DNA from: Myxococcota bacterium
GTDB lineage: Bacteria > Myxococcota_A > UBA9160 > SMWR01
Length of the DNA: 64,000 nucleotides
Direction of reading: 5' to 3'
Assembly (NCBI GenBank): GCA_039030075.1
Contig: JBCCEW010000003.1
Span: forward strand, 1-64,000
How positions within the stretch are numbered: the first letter of the stretch is position 1; each line of letters starts with the position of its first letter. Shown one piece after another: positions 22,973-31,929 of the stretch. The notes beneath the pieces are model-generated. The model did not search any database. It had not been told where the DNA came from and saw only the letters and a list, made by a program, of their open reading frames with translations. The position numbers and the translations under genes are program-made.

Positions 22973-25591
22973 ATGTCCGCGGGCCTCTTCTTCTGCGCCA
23001 TTGCGCTCGCGATCTCCGGAGCCGCAGGCCTCGGCTACCAGATCGTGTGGACCCGTACCCTCGGCGTCGGCCTGGGCCACGAGATCATTGCCCTGCTCGC
23101 GGTGGTGAGCGCGTTCTTTGCCGGCCTGGCCCTCGGCGCCTGGGCGTTGGGCGGCCGGGTCCGGTCGAGTGCGGTGCCGGGACGCTGGTACGTCGGGCTC
23201 GAGATCGCCGTGGGAGTGTGGGGACTCGCGCTGCTGCCCATCCTTTCCTGGATCGTCGATCGGTCGCCCCTCTGGCTCGGCGCGACACCGACGCTGGCCC
23301 AGCAGCTCGGTGTGGTGTTCGTGCTGCCGGCCCTCGCCTTCGCACCCGCCACGGTCGCGATGGGCGCCACGGTCCCGGCGATGGAGCGCTTGCTGACCCA
23401 GTCGGCGCGCGCGCGTCACATCGCCCTCATCTACGGGGTGAACACCTTCGGCGCCCTCGTGGGCGTGCTCGGCTTCACGTTCTGGGCGATCCCCGCGCTC
23501 GGGTTTCGCGCGGCCACCTTCGCGCTGGTGTCGCTCAGCTTCGGTTCGGCGGCGCTCGGCGCGGTCGGCGCGCGTCGGCTGCTTCGGGAGACGCGGGACG
23601 AAGCGCCCGAGCACAGCGATGCACAACCATCGGTCGCGACCCTCGGCACGGTGGCCCTCGGGCTGGCCCTCGTCACCACCGGGTTTCTCGGCATCGCCTA
23701 CGAGTCGCTGGTGGTGCGGGTCATGTCCCAGGTCTTCGAGGGCGCGATCTACAGCTTCGCCGCCGCGCTCTCCGTGTATCTGCTCGGGACCGTGCTGGGG
23801 GCCGGCGCCTACCAGCGCTGGGGCCGCCGCACCCGGGACTTCGCGCGCACCCAGGGATGGCTCGCGCTCGGAACCGCGCTCACCATCACGGCCGGGATCG
23901 CGGCGCTCTACGGCGCCTTCGACCTCTACCGAAGCTTGCGCCTGGCTCTCGGCGACACGCTGCCCGCCGTGGCGACGGCCGAGTTCACGATGGCCCTGCC
24001 CATCCTGCTCCTGCCCAGTGCGTTCATGAGCGCCCTGTTCTGCCATCTCGTCCAGGCCGCGGAAGACACCGGGAAGGGCGTGGGCTGGGGCATCGCCTGG
24101 AACACGCTCGGGTCGGCGCTCGCCCCGGCGATCGCGGTGCTCGCCGTACTGCCCCTCGTGGGCGCGAAGTGGGCACTCGTCGCGACGGCGCTCGGCTACC
24201 TCGGTCTCGTGTCGTGGCCGAGTTCGAGTGGAGCGATGCGGGTCGCGGCCGCCGCGGCGCTCTTGCTCGTCGCGGTCCTGCCGCCGGCGCTGCGGATCGT
24301 GACGCTGCGCGACGACGAGCAAGTGCTCGCCTACCGCGAGGGCGCCCTCGCGTCGGTGGCGGTCGCCGAGCGCGAGGAGGGTCGGAACCTCCGGGTGAAC
24401 AACCGCTTCCAGATGGGCGGAACCACACCCGACGGGATTCGGGTGCAGCGCCTGCAAACGCACCTCCCGCTGCTCTTCCACCCGAACCCGAAACGCGCCC
24501 TGTTCCTGGGCGTCGCGAGTGGGGTCACGGTGGGCACCGCGCTCGAACATCCGGATCTGCGCGCCGACGCCGTCGAACTCGTCCCCGAAGCGCTCGAGAT
24601 GTTGCCCTACTTCGCGCCCGAGAATCGCAGCGAAGACTACGGGGAACGCGTCCGACTCTTCGCGGCCGACGCGCGACGCTTTGCGCGGTCGAGCACGGAT
24701 CAGTACGACGTCGTCATCGCCGACCTTTTCCATCCCGGACGCGACGGCAGCGGATTCCTGTATACGCGGGAGCACTTCGCCGCGATCGAAGCGCGGCTCG
24801 CCGAGGATGGACTCTTCTGTCAGTGGCTACCGCTCTTTCAGCTGGACACGCCGATGCTGCGCGCGATCATCGCGAGCTTCGGCGAGGTCTTTCCTTGGGG
24901 CTTCGCCGTCATGGCCGACCTCGACATCCGATACCCCGCGCTGGGCCTGATCGGTCGCCGGGGACCCGGCGATTTCCCGCCCGACTACGTGCGTCAGCGC
25001 TTCTCCCACCCGGCGCTCGCCCCGGTCGCGCGCAGCACACTGCTGCACGACGAGCGGCGTTTGTTCGGGTTGATGCTGTTGGGCCCGGACGACCTGAAGG
25101 AGCTGGCGGAAGACGTCTCCCCGAACACGGACGATCACCCCCATGTGCTCTTCGAAGCGCCGCGCTTCACCTACCAGCGCGACGTGCCCTCGTACCGACA
25201 GCTGCGCTGGCTCCTCGATCGCGGTTCCGTCGACGTCGAGGGCGCGCTCGGGTCGGCTCCCGCCGCCGGCGAAACGGCGACCGGAACGCGCCGCGCCGCC
25301 GAGGTGCGCCGCTACCAAGAGGCCCGCGACCTGTACCTGCGCGCTCTGATCGCCGAGCGAGAGGAAGGTTGGGAGCGCGCGCTCCCCCTCTACGAAGCGA
25401 GCGTGCGGGCGAGTACGGCGTTCACGACCAGCTTCGCGAAGCTCTTCGCGGTGGGACGCGCATGGATGCAGACGGACCCCGCGCGAGGTCGCGCCCTCTT
25501 GGAGGAGCTGGCCAAGGCGCGCCCCGGCGTCCCTCGACTGGAAGCGTTGCTGCGCGAGGCGCCCCGGCGTGATGCGGCCGGAGTTCCCTGA
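22973..25591 (+). CDS. Fused polytopic membrane / spermidine-synthase-like protein
   Basis: 872 residues, ATG 12 bases after tadC. Residues 1-440 form about 12 membrane helices, starting with the typical GAAGLGYQIVWTRTLGVGLG. Residues 470-740 are a Rossmann methyltransferase-like spermidine-synthase domain (FLGVASGVTVGTALEHP, DAVELVPEALEM, YDVVIADLFHP). The last 110 residues are helical and TPR-like. Such fusions are common in Myxococcota-like genomes but their reaction is not established; polyamine synthesis should not be assumed because key motifs are altered. It may be co-transcribed with tadBC. Confidence 0.85.
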   Translation: MSAGLFFCAIALAISGAAGLGYQIVWTRTLGVGLGHEIIALLAVVSAFFAGLALGAWALGGRVRSSAVPGRWYVGLEIAVGVWGLALLPILSWIVDRSPLWLGATPTLAQQLGVVFVLPALAFAPATVAMGATVPAMERLLTQSARARHIALIYGVNTFGALVGVLGFTFWAIPALGFRAATFALVSLSFGSAALGAVGARRLLRETRDEAPEHSDAQPSVATLGTVALGLALVTTGFLGIAYESLVVRVMSQVFEGAIYSFAAALSVYLLGTVLGAGAYQRWGRRTRDFARTQGWLALGTALTITAGIAALYGAFDLYRSLRLALGDTLPAVATAEFTMALPILLLPSAFMSALFCHLVQAAEDTGKGVGWGIAWNTLGSALAPAIAVLAVLPLVGAKWALVATALGYLGLVSWPSSSGAMRVAAAAALLLVAVLPPALRIVTLRDDEQVLAYREGALASVAVAEREEGRNLRVNNRFQMGGTTPDGIRVQRLQTHLPLLFHPNPKRALFLGVASGVTVGTALEHPDLRADAVELVPEALEMLPYFAPENRSEDYGERVRLFAADARRFARSSTDQYDVVIADLFHPGRDGSGFLYTREHFAAIEARLAEDGLFCQWLPLFQLDTPMLRAIIASFGEVFPWGFAVMADLDIRYPALGLIGRRGPGDFPPDYVRQRFSHPALAPVARSTLLHDERRLFGLMLLGPDDLKELAEDVSPNTDDHPHVLFEAPRFTYQRDVPSYRQLRWLLDRGSVDVEGALGSAPAAGETATGTRRAAEVRRYQEARDLYLRALIAEREEGWERALPLYEASVRASTAFTTSFAKLFAVGRAWMQTDPARGRALLEELAKARPGVPRLEALLREAPRRDAAGVP

Positions 25592-25718
25592 CTCCCTGGC
25601 AGCGGTAACGGCGTGATCGAGGGCAAATACCCACGCCTTGTCACTGCATGCTCCCCCGGTTCCCTTTGCCGGGGATGCCGGGTGTCCCGTACCCTGGAGC
25701 GAGTCACAGGGGGACACC

Positions 25719-26063
25719 ATGAGCCACAAGATCCACGACGCGCACGACCATCGTCACGAAGCCGGCTGCGGCCACACCGCGATCCAGCACGACGGTCACG
25801 TCGACTACCTGCATGACGGGCACCTGCATCATCCGCATGAGGACCACGTGGACGAACACAGTCTCGCGGTGGGCGACGCCAACCCCGACACCTGCACACC
25901 GAGCCATGCCTGCTCCGGTCACGACGCTGGGCATCAGCACGGACCGGGTTGCGGCCACGAAGCCGTTCCCCATGGCGATCACCACGACTACCTGGTCGGC
26001 GGGCATCTGCACCACCCGCACGGCGGTCACTGCGACGATCACGGCGCCGTTCAGGTCGGCTAG
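25719..26063 (+). CDS. Histidine-rich metal-binding protein
   Basis: 114 residues from the ATG at 25719; no signal peptide or membrane segment. About a quarter of the residues are His. Two related blocks can be aligned: CGHTAIQHDGHVDYLHDGHL at 19-38 and CGHEAVPHGDHHDYLVGGHL near 79-98, each followed by HHPH. It matches small His-rich proteins often labelled zinc transporter permease in databases, though there is no membrane part, so a soluble metal chaperone or buffer is more likely. Its neighbourhood also includes MerC- and DmeF-like genes. Confidence 0.8.
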   Translation: MSHKIHDAHDHRHEAGCGHTAIQHDGHVDYLHDGHLHHPHEDHVDEHSLAVGDANPDTCTPSHACSGHDAGHQHGPGCGHEAVPHGDHHDYLVGGHLHHPHGGHCDDHGAVQVG

Positions 26064-26096
26064 CGCCGGGCCGCCTCACGCGGCGCCTCCCCCTTC

Positions 26097-26423
26097 CTAG
26101 TTCGCGTCCATCCCAAGGGCGATCGCAACCACGAGGGCTGCGAGCGCCAGGGGGAAGAACGCGACGTTCATAGCGCGCAGGATGCCGACCACGCGGTCGA
26201 CCCGCGGGTCGCCGAGTGCGCGGTGCTCCTTCGCACGCACGAAACGTCGGATCCGTTCCGTATCGCCGGCACCCAGCGAAGAGCCAGGACGTCCCAGCTC
26301 TTCCCACACCGCCGCATGGTGCGCGGCAAGGTGCGACCAGAGCCGCTTCGACACGAAGAAGATCGCGGTTCCCAGCAAGAGCTGACCCCCGACGAGGGCC
26401 GCGAGCACGATCACGAGCTCCAT
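26097..26423 (-). CDS. Small two-helix membrane protein
   Basis: 108 residues; ATG with AGGAGAAACGCGC upstream. A first membrane helix (residues 2-24, VIVLAALVGGQLLLGTAIFF) is followed by a soluble loop with HLAAHHAAVWEELGRPGSSL, a pattern also seen in UspB-type small membrane proteins, and a second helix at the C terminus (FFPLALAALVVAIAL). It is the last gene in the minus-strand group headed by the octaheme cytochrome. Function unknown. Confidence 0.75.
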   Translation of the reverse strand: MELVIVLAALVGGQLLLGTAIFFVSKRLWSHLAAHHAAVWEELGRPGSSLGAGDTERIRRFVRAKEHRALGDPRVDRVVGILRAMNVAFFPLALAALVVAIALGMDAN

Positions 26424-26487
26424 GCGCGTTTCTCCTGCTCTCGGGGTGGGCCCGTGCGCGGCGAGGGTGGGGGCAGCGGGCGTCGCT

Positions 26488-27090
26488 CTACTCTTCTTCT
26501 TCCGACCCGTAGTAGAGCAGCGCGACCGGAACGCTGAGCAGCTTGTCGACGTCGAGGTACGCGTAGATCGGGGCGCGCACGAAGGTCATGCACGCGTTGA
26601 CCAGGGTCACCCCGGGCTGAAGCAGCGTGTAGACGACCTTCTCGCCGGCAGAGGCGTCCGACGCCCAGAGCCGGTAGGGAACGATCTCGATCACGCCCGC
26701 GTCGATCGTGTCGAACCAGAAGGACTTCTCGTGTCCGCCCACGACGGTGGTCTCTCGCTGGTATTGCACCGCCTGGCCGGTTCGCTGGGCCTTCTCCCAG
26801 GCTTCCATCGCCGCCGCTTGTCCGCGATCCGTGTTTACCCGGCGACGCGGATAATGCAGCCCTCCGACCGGCTGGAAGACGACTTCGGGAAGGCGGAAGT
26901 GGCCGTAGATCGCGGGGCGCTCTGCGTAGATCGTCTTGGTGCCGAAGGCGCCGTCGAACCCCGGATCTCCGACGTACCAGTCGGCGAAGCTGTGGTGGTC
27001 GTCCAGCTCGAAGGTCGCGCAGCCGACGCCGAAGAGCAGGAACCCGGCGCAGGCGGCGAGCCGAAGCGCGCGGTTCGTTCGTGTAGTCAT
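26488..27090 (-). CDS. Lipoprotein of unknown function
   Basis: 200 residues from the ATG at 27090 (GGGAGGGACGAA upstream). The signal CAGFLLFGVGC-ATF carries a clear lipobox. The mature part has no family I recognise; it includes aromatic patches (FADWYVGDPGFDGAF) and a hydrophobic C-terminal region with YTLLQPGVTLVNACMTFVRA and VALLYYGSEEEE. It begins 37 bases after the SUMF1-fold gene. A periplasmic or outer-membrane role linked to the cytochrome group is inferred from location only. Confidence 0.75.
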   Translation of the reverse strand: MTTRTNRALRLAACAGFLLFGVGCATFELDDHHSFADWYVGDPGFDGAFGTKTIYAERPAIYGHFRLPEVVFQPVGGLHYPRRRVNTDRGQAAAMEAWEKAQRTGQAVQYQRETTVVGGHEKSFWFDTIDAGVIEIVPYRLWASDASAGEKVVYTLLQPGVTLVNACMTFVRAPIYAYLDVDKLLSVPVALLYYGSEEEE

Positions 27091-27127
27091 TTCGTCCCTC
27101 CCCTGGGTGCGGACATCGCCAGACCCG

Positions 27128-28132
27128 TCATTGGGTTCCGCTGGATGCACCCGCTCCTTCGGCGGGGATCTCCCGCACCAGTCGGAAGCCGGTATCACCC
27201 CGGGCGTCGAGCTCGGTCTTGGTGCGGCGCGCCACGGTCGCGCGTTCGGCCGACGCGATCCAGGAGCCGCCGCGTGTCGGGCGTGTATTGCAGTCGCCGT
27301 CGGCCCCGAACAGGAACCGTTTCGTCACCGTGCGCCAGGCGGAGCCGTCGGTGGGCGCCTTCCCGTAGTTGTCGTGCCAACAGTCCTGGGTGTACTCGCT
27401 GACGTTGCCGGTGGTGTCGAAGAGTCCCCAGGCGTTCGGTGCGTAGGAGGCCACCTCCGCGGTTCCGAAGCCCACCCCATCGTTGCAGGGGATCTTCCAG
27501 CTGAACTCGGTCTCGGCGTCCGCGATGTTCGCGTGAACGCAGAGACCCGCCTGGGAGTTGCCGAAGGAGAAGAGGCTTCGGGTGCCCGCGCGCGCCGCGT
27601 ACTCCCACTCGGCTTCGGAGGGCAGCCGGTAGGTATGCCCCGTCTGGTCGCTGAGCCACTGCGCGTAGGCCTCGGCGTCGTTCCAGGTGACGCAGACGAC
27701 GGGCCAACGCAGGTTCTGCTTGAAGGGCATGATGCGCCAGGAGTACTGCGGGTCCCGCTGCTTGAAGTTCCACGGGTAGCAGTCGAGTTCCGTGCGCTCG
27801 ACTTCCGTTCTGTAGTCGGTGGCCTGCACGAAGCGCGCGAAGTGGGCCTGGGTGACCTCGGTGACCATGATCGCAAAGGGCCGCGCGAAGGTGACCGTGT
27901 GCTCCGGCGCGGAGCTGTCGAGCGCGACCTCGTGCTCGGACCCCATCACGAACGATCCGGCGGGCAGGTTCACGACGACGGGCGCCTTTCCGCCGTCTCG
28001 CAGCGTGTCCTGGTAGTAGGTGTCGAGCTGCACGGAGCCGGGCTCGCCAGACACCGGGGGCGACACCGCGAAGAGGAGAACGGCGGCAAACCTGCCAAAG
28101 CCTGCCCAGCGCGGATTCCGACGACTCTGCAT
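27128..28132 (-). CDS. SUMF1/formylglycine-generating-enzyme-fold protein without the catalytic cysteines
   Basis: 334 residues, ATG at 28132 with GGGAAGG upstream, signal peptide (FGRFAAVLLFAVSPPVSG). The FGE-sulfatase domain covers residues 50-325: AGSFVMGSE, EVTQAHFARFVQ, LPSEAEWEYAARAG, WGLFDTTGNVSEY and RGGSWIASAERATVARR, then DTGFRLVR. In true formylglycine-generating enzymes two Cys occur after the GGS motif; here that segment has none, so it should not modify sulfatases. Similar proteins act as binding or scaffold modules. It is exported and lies within the cytochrome-associated gene group. Confidence 0.88.
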   Translation of the reverse strand: MQSRRNPRWAGFGRFAAVLLFAVSPPVSGEPGSVQLDTYYQDTLRDGGKAPVVVNLPAGSFVMGSEHEVALDSSAPEHTVTFARPFAIMVTEVTQAHFARFVQATDYRTEVERTELDCYPWNFKQRDPQYSWRIMPFKQNLRWPVVCVTWNDAEAYAQWLSDQTGHTYRLPSEAEWEYAARAGTRSLFSFGNSQAGLCVHANIADAETEFSWKIPCNDGVGFGTAEVASYAPNAWGLFDTTGNVSEYTQDCWHDNYGKAPTDGSAWRTVTKRFLFGADGDCNTRPTRGGSWIASAERATVARRTKTELDARGDTGFRLVREIPAEGAGASSGTQ

Positions 28133-28218
28133 GCGACCTTCCCCTTCCGCCCTCGAGAGTCCCGCGTCCCAGCGCGACGGCCCGTGAAGCGCTTCACGCC
28201 GCTGTCCTTTTTGAAGCC

Positions 28219-29199
28219 CTACTCGATACTCACCAACTCGATGTCGTAGGCGAGCGCTGCGCCGGGCGGGATCCTCGGCCCGCCCCTTTCGCCGTAGGCG
28301 ATCGCGGCCGGGCACACGAGGCGAGCCTTGCCGCCGACCCGCATGCGCGCGATCCCTTCGGTCCAGCAGGGAATCACCTGATCCAGAGGAAACGCCATCG
28401 GCTCGTCCACCTCGTGGGCCAGGCTGCCGTCCCGCAGAGTGCCGCGGAAGCGCACACGCACCTGATCCGTCGGCTGGGGCTGTGCACCGCTGCCCGGTGT
28501 GACGTCGGTGAAGACCAGACCCGAAGCCGTGCGCACGGCGCCGGGCTTCTTCGCCTCCTGGTCGACGAAGGCCTCGGAAACGACCAGCTCCTCGGCGGTT
28601 GCCGCGTACAGCTCGAGCTGCTCGCTCTCCGGCGCCAGCCGTGCCGCTGCGCGGTAGTCGGGCGCCGCTTTCGCGAAGTTCCCCTGCCGGGCGTAGAGAA
28701 GCCCACGACCGAGGTGTGCTCCGACGCTGGGCTTCAGGGAGAGCGAGGTCACATAGGCCGCAAGCGCTTCTTCGGTTCGACCCAGCTGCAGCAGCATGTT
28801 GCCGCGGTTCGCGTGGGCCTCGTAGATCCAGCTGTAGCCCGGGTCGGGGCCCGCGAGGGCACGGTCGAAGGCGGCGAGCGCTTCGTCCGTGCGCTGCAGG
28901 ACCATGAGGGCCGTGCCGTGGCGGTGGTAGAGCGTCGGCACGTCGGGAGCGAGTGCGATGGCCTCTGCGTAGCGCTGCTCGGCCAGGGCCACGTCGCCCT
29001 GCCGAAATGCTTCGTCCCCCGCCAGCGCCTTCTGGCGCGCGGGCTCGCTCTGCCTCGCGACGTGGAGCCAGGCGTCTTGGACGAGCTCGTCGGCAAGCGC
29101 CTTGGTCGCCGCGCCGACCTCGTCCTCGGCCTCGACCCGCGCAGGCGCGCCGCACAAGACGAACAGGGACAACACGCCGAGGGCGAGACGTCGGGACAT
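28219..29199 (-). CDS. Periplasmic TPR-FKBP-type peptidyl-prolyl isomerase
   Basis: 326 residues; signal peptide (ALGVLSLFVLCGAPARVEA). Residues 50-200 hold tetratricopeptide repeats (AEQRYAEAIALAPDVPTLYH, EEALAAYVTSLSLKPSVGA). Residues 215-326 are an FKBP domain of the FkpA/Mip type (TASGLVFTDVTPGSG, VRFRGTLRDGS, VIPCWTEGIARMRVGGKARL, GERGGPRIPPGAALAYDIEL). It probably assists folding of exported proteins such as the neighbouring cytochrome. TPR at the N terminus of an FKBP is a less common arrangement. Confidence 0.88.
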   Translation of the reverse strand: MSRRLALGVLSLFVLCGAPARVEAEDEVGAATKALADELVQDAWLHVARQSEPARQKALAGDEAFRQGDVALAEQRYAEAIALAPDVPTLYHRHGTALMVLQRTDEALAAFDRALAGPDPGYSWIYEAHANRGNMLLQLGRTEEALAAYVTSLSLKPSVGAHLGRGLLYARQGNFAKAAPDYRAAARLAPESEQLELYAATAEELVVSEAFVDQEAKKPGAVRTASGLVFTDVTPGSGAQPQPTDQVRVRFRGTLRDGSLAHEVDEPMAFPLDQVIPCWTEGIARMRVGGKARLVCPAAIAYGERGGPRIPPGAALAYDIELVSIE

Positions 29200-29323
29200 C
29201 GAGGGCTCCCCGTGCGCCCGACGACGCGATGCAAGGCGTCGCGCGATCGGTCCGCGACACCAGCATACGTCAGGCGGCGCGCGCCGTGGCCGCGGATGCG
29301 GCGGGCGGTACGGCCTCGCCGCC

Positions 29324-29779
29324 CTAGGGCTTGCGGCCGCGCTGCAGGGCCCACGCGGTGCGGAAGGCGGCCACCACCAGGCAGACGCCACCCACGGGTG
29401 CCAGCAGGATGCCCGGGCCCGGATCCCCGCCATAGATCCAGACGCCGCCGAGGAAGAACCCGAGCGAAAGCAGGAAGCTGGCGAACAGCAAGCGGGAAGT
29501 CAGGCCGAGGCCACCGCGATCCTGCGGCCAGGACGACACGGTCGCGGCGAACCCGAGCTGCACCAGCGACAGCAGCGCGCCGTGGGCATGCGCAAGCCGC
29601 CAGAGCAGCCGACGCGTCTCGAAGGCCGGGTCGAGGAACCAGGGCGCCTTGAAGCCGTGCAGCCCTTCGAGCGCGAGCCCGAGCAGCGCGAAGCCAGCGA
29701 GCGCCCACCAGCCCACGAGCAGGTGGCGCTGTCGAACGCGTTCCGCCAGCGCGAGAGATCCGTCTTCGCTCTCACTCAC
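29324..29779 (-). CDS. Four-helix integral membrane protein
   Basis: 151 residues, GTG start 8 bases after the octaheme cytochrome stop. Hydrophobic segments lie at about 20-40, 64-85 (AHGALLSLVQLGFAATVSSW), 98-118 and 122-143. A conserved-looking RLLWRLAHAHGALLSL stretch places two His at a helix start. No known family identified. Close coupling with the cytochrome suggests a membrane partner, for instance a haem or quinol contact, which is inference. Confidence 0.75.
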   Translation of the reverse strand: MSESEDGSLALAERVRQRHLLVGWWALAGFALLGLALEGLHGFKAPWFLDPAFETRRLLWRLAHAHGALLSLVQLGFAATVSSWPQDRGGLGLTSRLLFASFLLSLGFFLGGVWIYGGDPGPGILLAPVGGVCLVVAAFRTAWALQRGRKP

Positions 29780-29787
29780 GTCGTGTC

Positions 29788-31749
29788 CTATTCCGCCAGG
29801 ATCACCGGCGGATCCAACCGTCGGCCCCGCAGCTCACGAAAACGATCGTCCATCAAGTGGCCCTCGGCGTCGATCAGCAGCGCCTCCGATGCGCTGGGCC
29901 GATCGGCGCCCTCCCGCCACTTCGCTTCGGCCCGCAGGCGTCGGGCACTCCGGAACGCTTCGGGGTCGACGAAGTCGTACTCGAAGTCGGCGTAGCCGGG
30001 TAGCCGTTTCAAGGACTGCTGGCCGATGAATCGCACCACGTCGTAGCGGTCGGTGAGGAGCTCGGCCAGGTAGATCCCCATCCATTCCGTTCCCGAGGCC
30101 TCTTGGGCCGGTTCCCAGCCGTAGTGCCAAGCGGCGATCGCGCGCTGCCCCGCGTCGCCCTGGAGGATCCAACGCACCGAGGACGCCACGCTGCGCTGCT
30201 CCTCACTCAAGGCCGGAGGCGGGATCTCGTACCACGCTGAGAGGTGGTCGGCCGTCCACGCGAGGGTCTTGTCCAGGTGGCAGAGGTTGCACGCGTTGGG
30301 CCGGCCCGTCGCCATCGTCGTCGCCACGTCGGGACTGTCGACGGTGTGGCTGCGCATCGCCTTCATCAAGCCGAGGGTCGTGTGGGGCATGTGGCAGTTG
30401 GTACAGCGGCTGCCCGCGGAACTCGCCGGGTGGTGGGTGTGGCGAACGAGTTCGGCTTCCGCCTCGTACTGCTCGTGGCATTGGAGACACGCCGGGTTCC
30501 CTCGCATCCCGGGTTTCAGCTGGTCGTTCGCCCACTCACCGCGGGGACGGCGATCGTCGGTTCCCGGGTGCATGGAATGACACGAGAGACACGACATCGT
30601 GCCACGCTGATGGCAGGGCGTCTCCAGCATGCCGTTGTACTCGCGGCCGCTCACCCGAACCATGCCGTCGGACCAGAACCGACGCTCGAAGTACTGCGGT
30701 GTCTTCTCGAGGTTCCTCGCGACGACGGGGTCGGCACGGTCCTGGCCGAACTGGAAGACGTGGCGCGAGGCGTGGAGATCGCCCCCGGGTCGATACGCGA
30801 AACCCTGGTGGTCGTAGGCGGCTTCACTCTCGGCGTCGAAGAAGTCGAAGACTGCATGGCACTGGCCACAGACCTGGGACGACCGTTGGTGGTCGAGGTC
30901 CGCGACGTTGACCAGCGTCGGGTCGTCCTCGGTCGAGAAGTGTTCGCGGTAGCGGTGCAGCGGGTTCCGGTGGATCGCCGCGTGCTCCTCGGCCGCCCCG
31001 TGGCAGGCTCCGCAGGCGATGCCGAACTCCGCCACCCGGGTATCGGGGCTCGGCTCCGCCTCCCAGCGCGGCTGGCCTCGCACGACGTGACACTTGATGC
31101 ACGTCTTGTTCCACAGGCCCGTCTGCATGTTCGGGCGCGAAGGAGGAGCAACGAAGATCGATCCGTAGGGAACCCAACGCTGCTCGGACGTGATCCAGAT
31201 GAACGGGAGCTTCCCGAGGTTGCGCCCCTCCCCGGTCCGGAACCAGAAGGCCTGCTGATGATGGGCGCCGGTCGAGAGCACCAGCTCGAAGGTCCGGCCC
31301 GGCAGCGCTTCCCCTGAGGTCGGTGAACGTGCCGCCTTCATCTCCATGAAGAAGCCGTTCCCTTCGCGGTAGAAGCGGAACTCCCGACCGAAGTGGACGA
31401 GCCTGCGATCGTCGAAGTCGGCGATCACCGTGTCCTCGGACACGACCTGGGTCATGGTGCGGTGGTGGGACGCGTGCCAGGTCTCGTATTGGCTGGGATG
31501 GCAGGCGCGACACGTCTCCGAAGCGACGTAGCCGTCCTCGTCCACGGCCACGGGTCGATGGGCCGTGCTCGTCTCGGACGCGGCATCGGGGAGGAACCAC
31601 GCGTTCCAGCCAGCGCCCAGGCCGGCCGCGCCGAGGGCCGCCGCGAGCATCAGGACCGACCCCACGCGTTCGCGTCTCACGTCGGCGTACCCACGGGCAT
31701 CATCGCGGTCTTCCTCGCCGAGAGCCGGTTCGGGATCGGAATGCGCCAC
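29788..31749 (-). CDS. Membrane-anchored octaheme cytochrome c
   Basis: 653 residues, GTG start. One N-terminal anchor helix (residues 30-52). Eight haem motifs are visible: CRACH 80, CIKCH 217, CGACH 246, CGQCH 294, CLSCH 387, CLQCH 421, CTNCH 449 and CNLCH 487. The first is followed by PSQYETWHASHH, and the region after the last haem is helical and may contain HEAT-like repeats. This layout fits the cytochrome c554-related multihaem family. It heads a minus-strand gene group and is divergent from metal-transport genes. Extracytoplasmic electron transfer is likely; the substrate cannot be predicted. Confidence 0.93.
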   Translation of the reverse strand: MAHSDPEPALGEEDRDDARGYADVRRERVGSVLMLAAALGAAGLGAGWNAWFLPDAASETSTAHRPVAVDEDGYVASETCRACHPSQYETWHASHHRTMTQVVSEDTVIADFDDRRLVHFGREFRFYREGNGFFMEMKAARSPTSGEALPGRTFELVLSTGAHHQQAFWFRTGEGRNLGKLPFIWITSEQRWVPYGSIFVAPPSRPNMQTGLWNKTCIKCHVVRGQPRWEAEPSPDTRVAEFGIACGACHGAAEEHAAIHRNPLHRYREHFSTEDDPTLVNVADLDHQRSSQVCGQCHAVFDFFDAESEAAYDHQGFAYRPGGDLHASRHVFQFGQDRADPVVARNLEKTPQYFERRFWSDGMVRVSGREYNGMLETPCHQRGTMSCLSCHSMHPGTDDRRPRGEWANDQLKPGMRGNPACLQCHEQYEAEAELVRHTHHPASSAGSRCTNCHMPHTTLGLMKAMRSHTVDSPDVATTMATGRPNACNLCHLDKTLAWTADHLSAWYEIPPPALSEEQRSVASSVRWILQGDAGQRAIAAWHYGWEPAQEASGTEWMGIYLAELLTDRYDVVRFIGQQSLKRLPGYADFEYDFVDPEAFRSARRLRAEAKWREGADRPSASEALLIDAEGHLMDDRFRELRGRRLDPPVILAE

Positions 31750-31837
31750 GCGCGGATCGTCGCCTCACAAGCCTTCGAGAGTAGTCCGCACCCGGCGTTC
31801 CGCCCTCGGGCGGGCGCGCAACCGGGCCTGGAATTCT

Positions 31838-31851
31838 GGGAACTGGTTCCC
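31838..31851. promoter_or_regulatory. Inverted repeat in cytochrome/MerC divergent region
   Basis: GGGAAC-TG-GTTCCC, perfect arms of 6, in the 180-base gap between the divergent octaheme cytochrome gene and the MerC-like gene. It lies about 85 bases from each start and is a candidate operator for a metal- or redox-responsive regulator; no regulator gene is adjacent. Confidence 0.4.
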
Positions 31852-31929
31852 GCCGACCGGCACCCTCCGGGTACTGCCCTTCGATCGACCCCTGCGCGTC
31901 GAAGGTTTGCTTGGAAGGGAGAGCACCCG

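Noticed and set aside
21491-24775. Minus-strand open frame of over 1000 codons opposite tadB, tadC and the fused membrane protein
   Set aside because: Shadow of well-supported plus-strand genes, rich in R, E, G and H with no motif or ribosome site.
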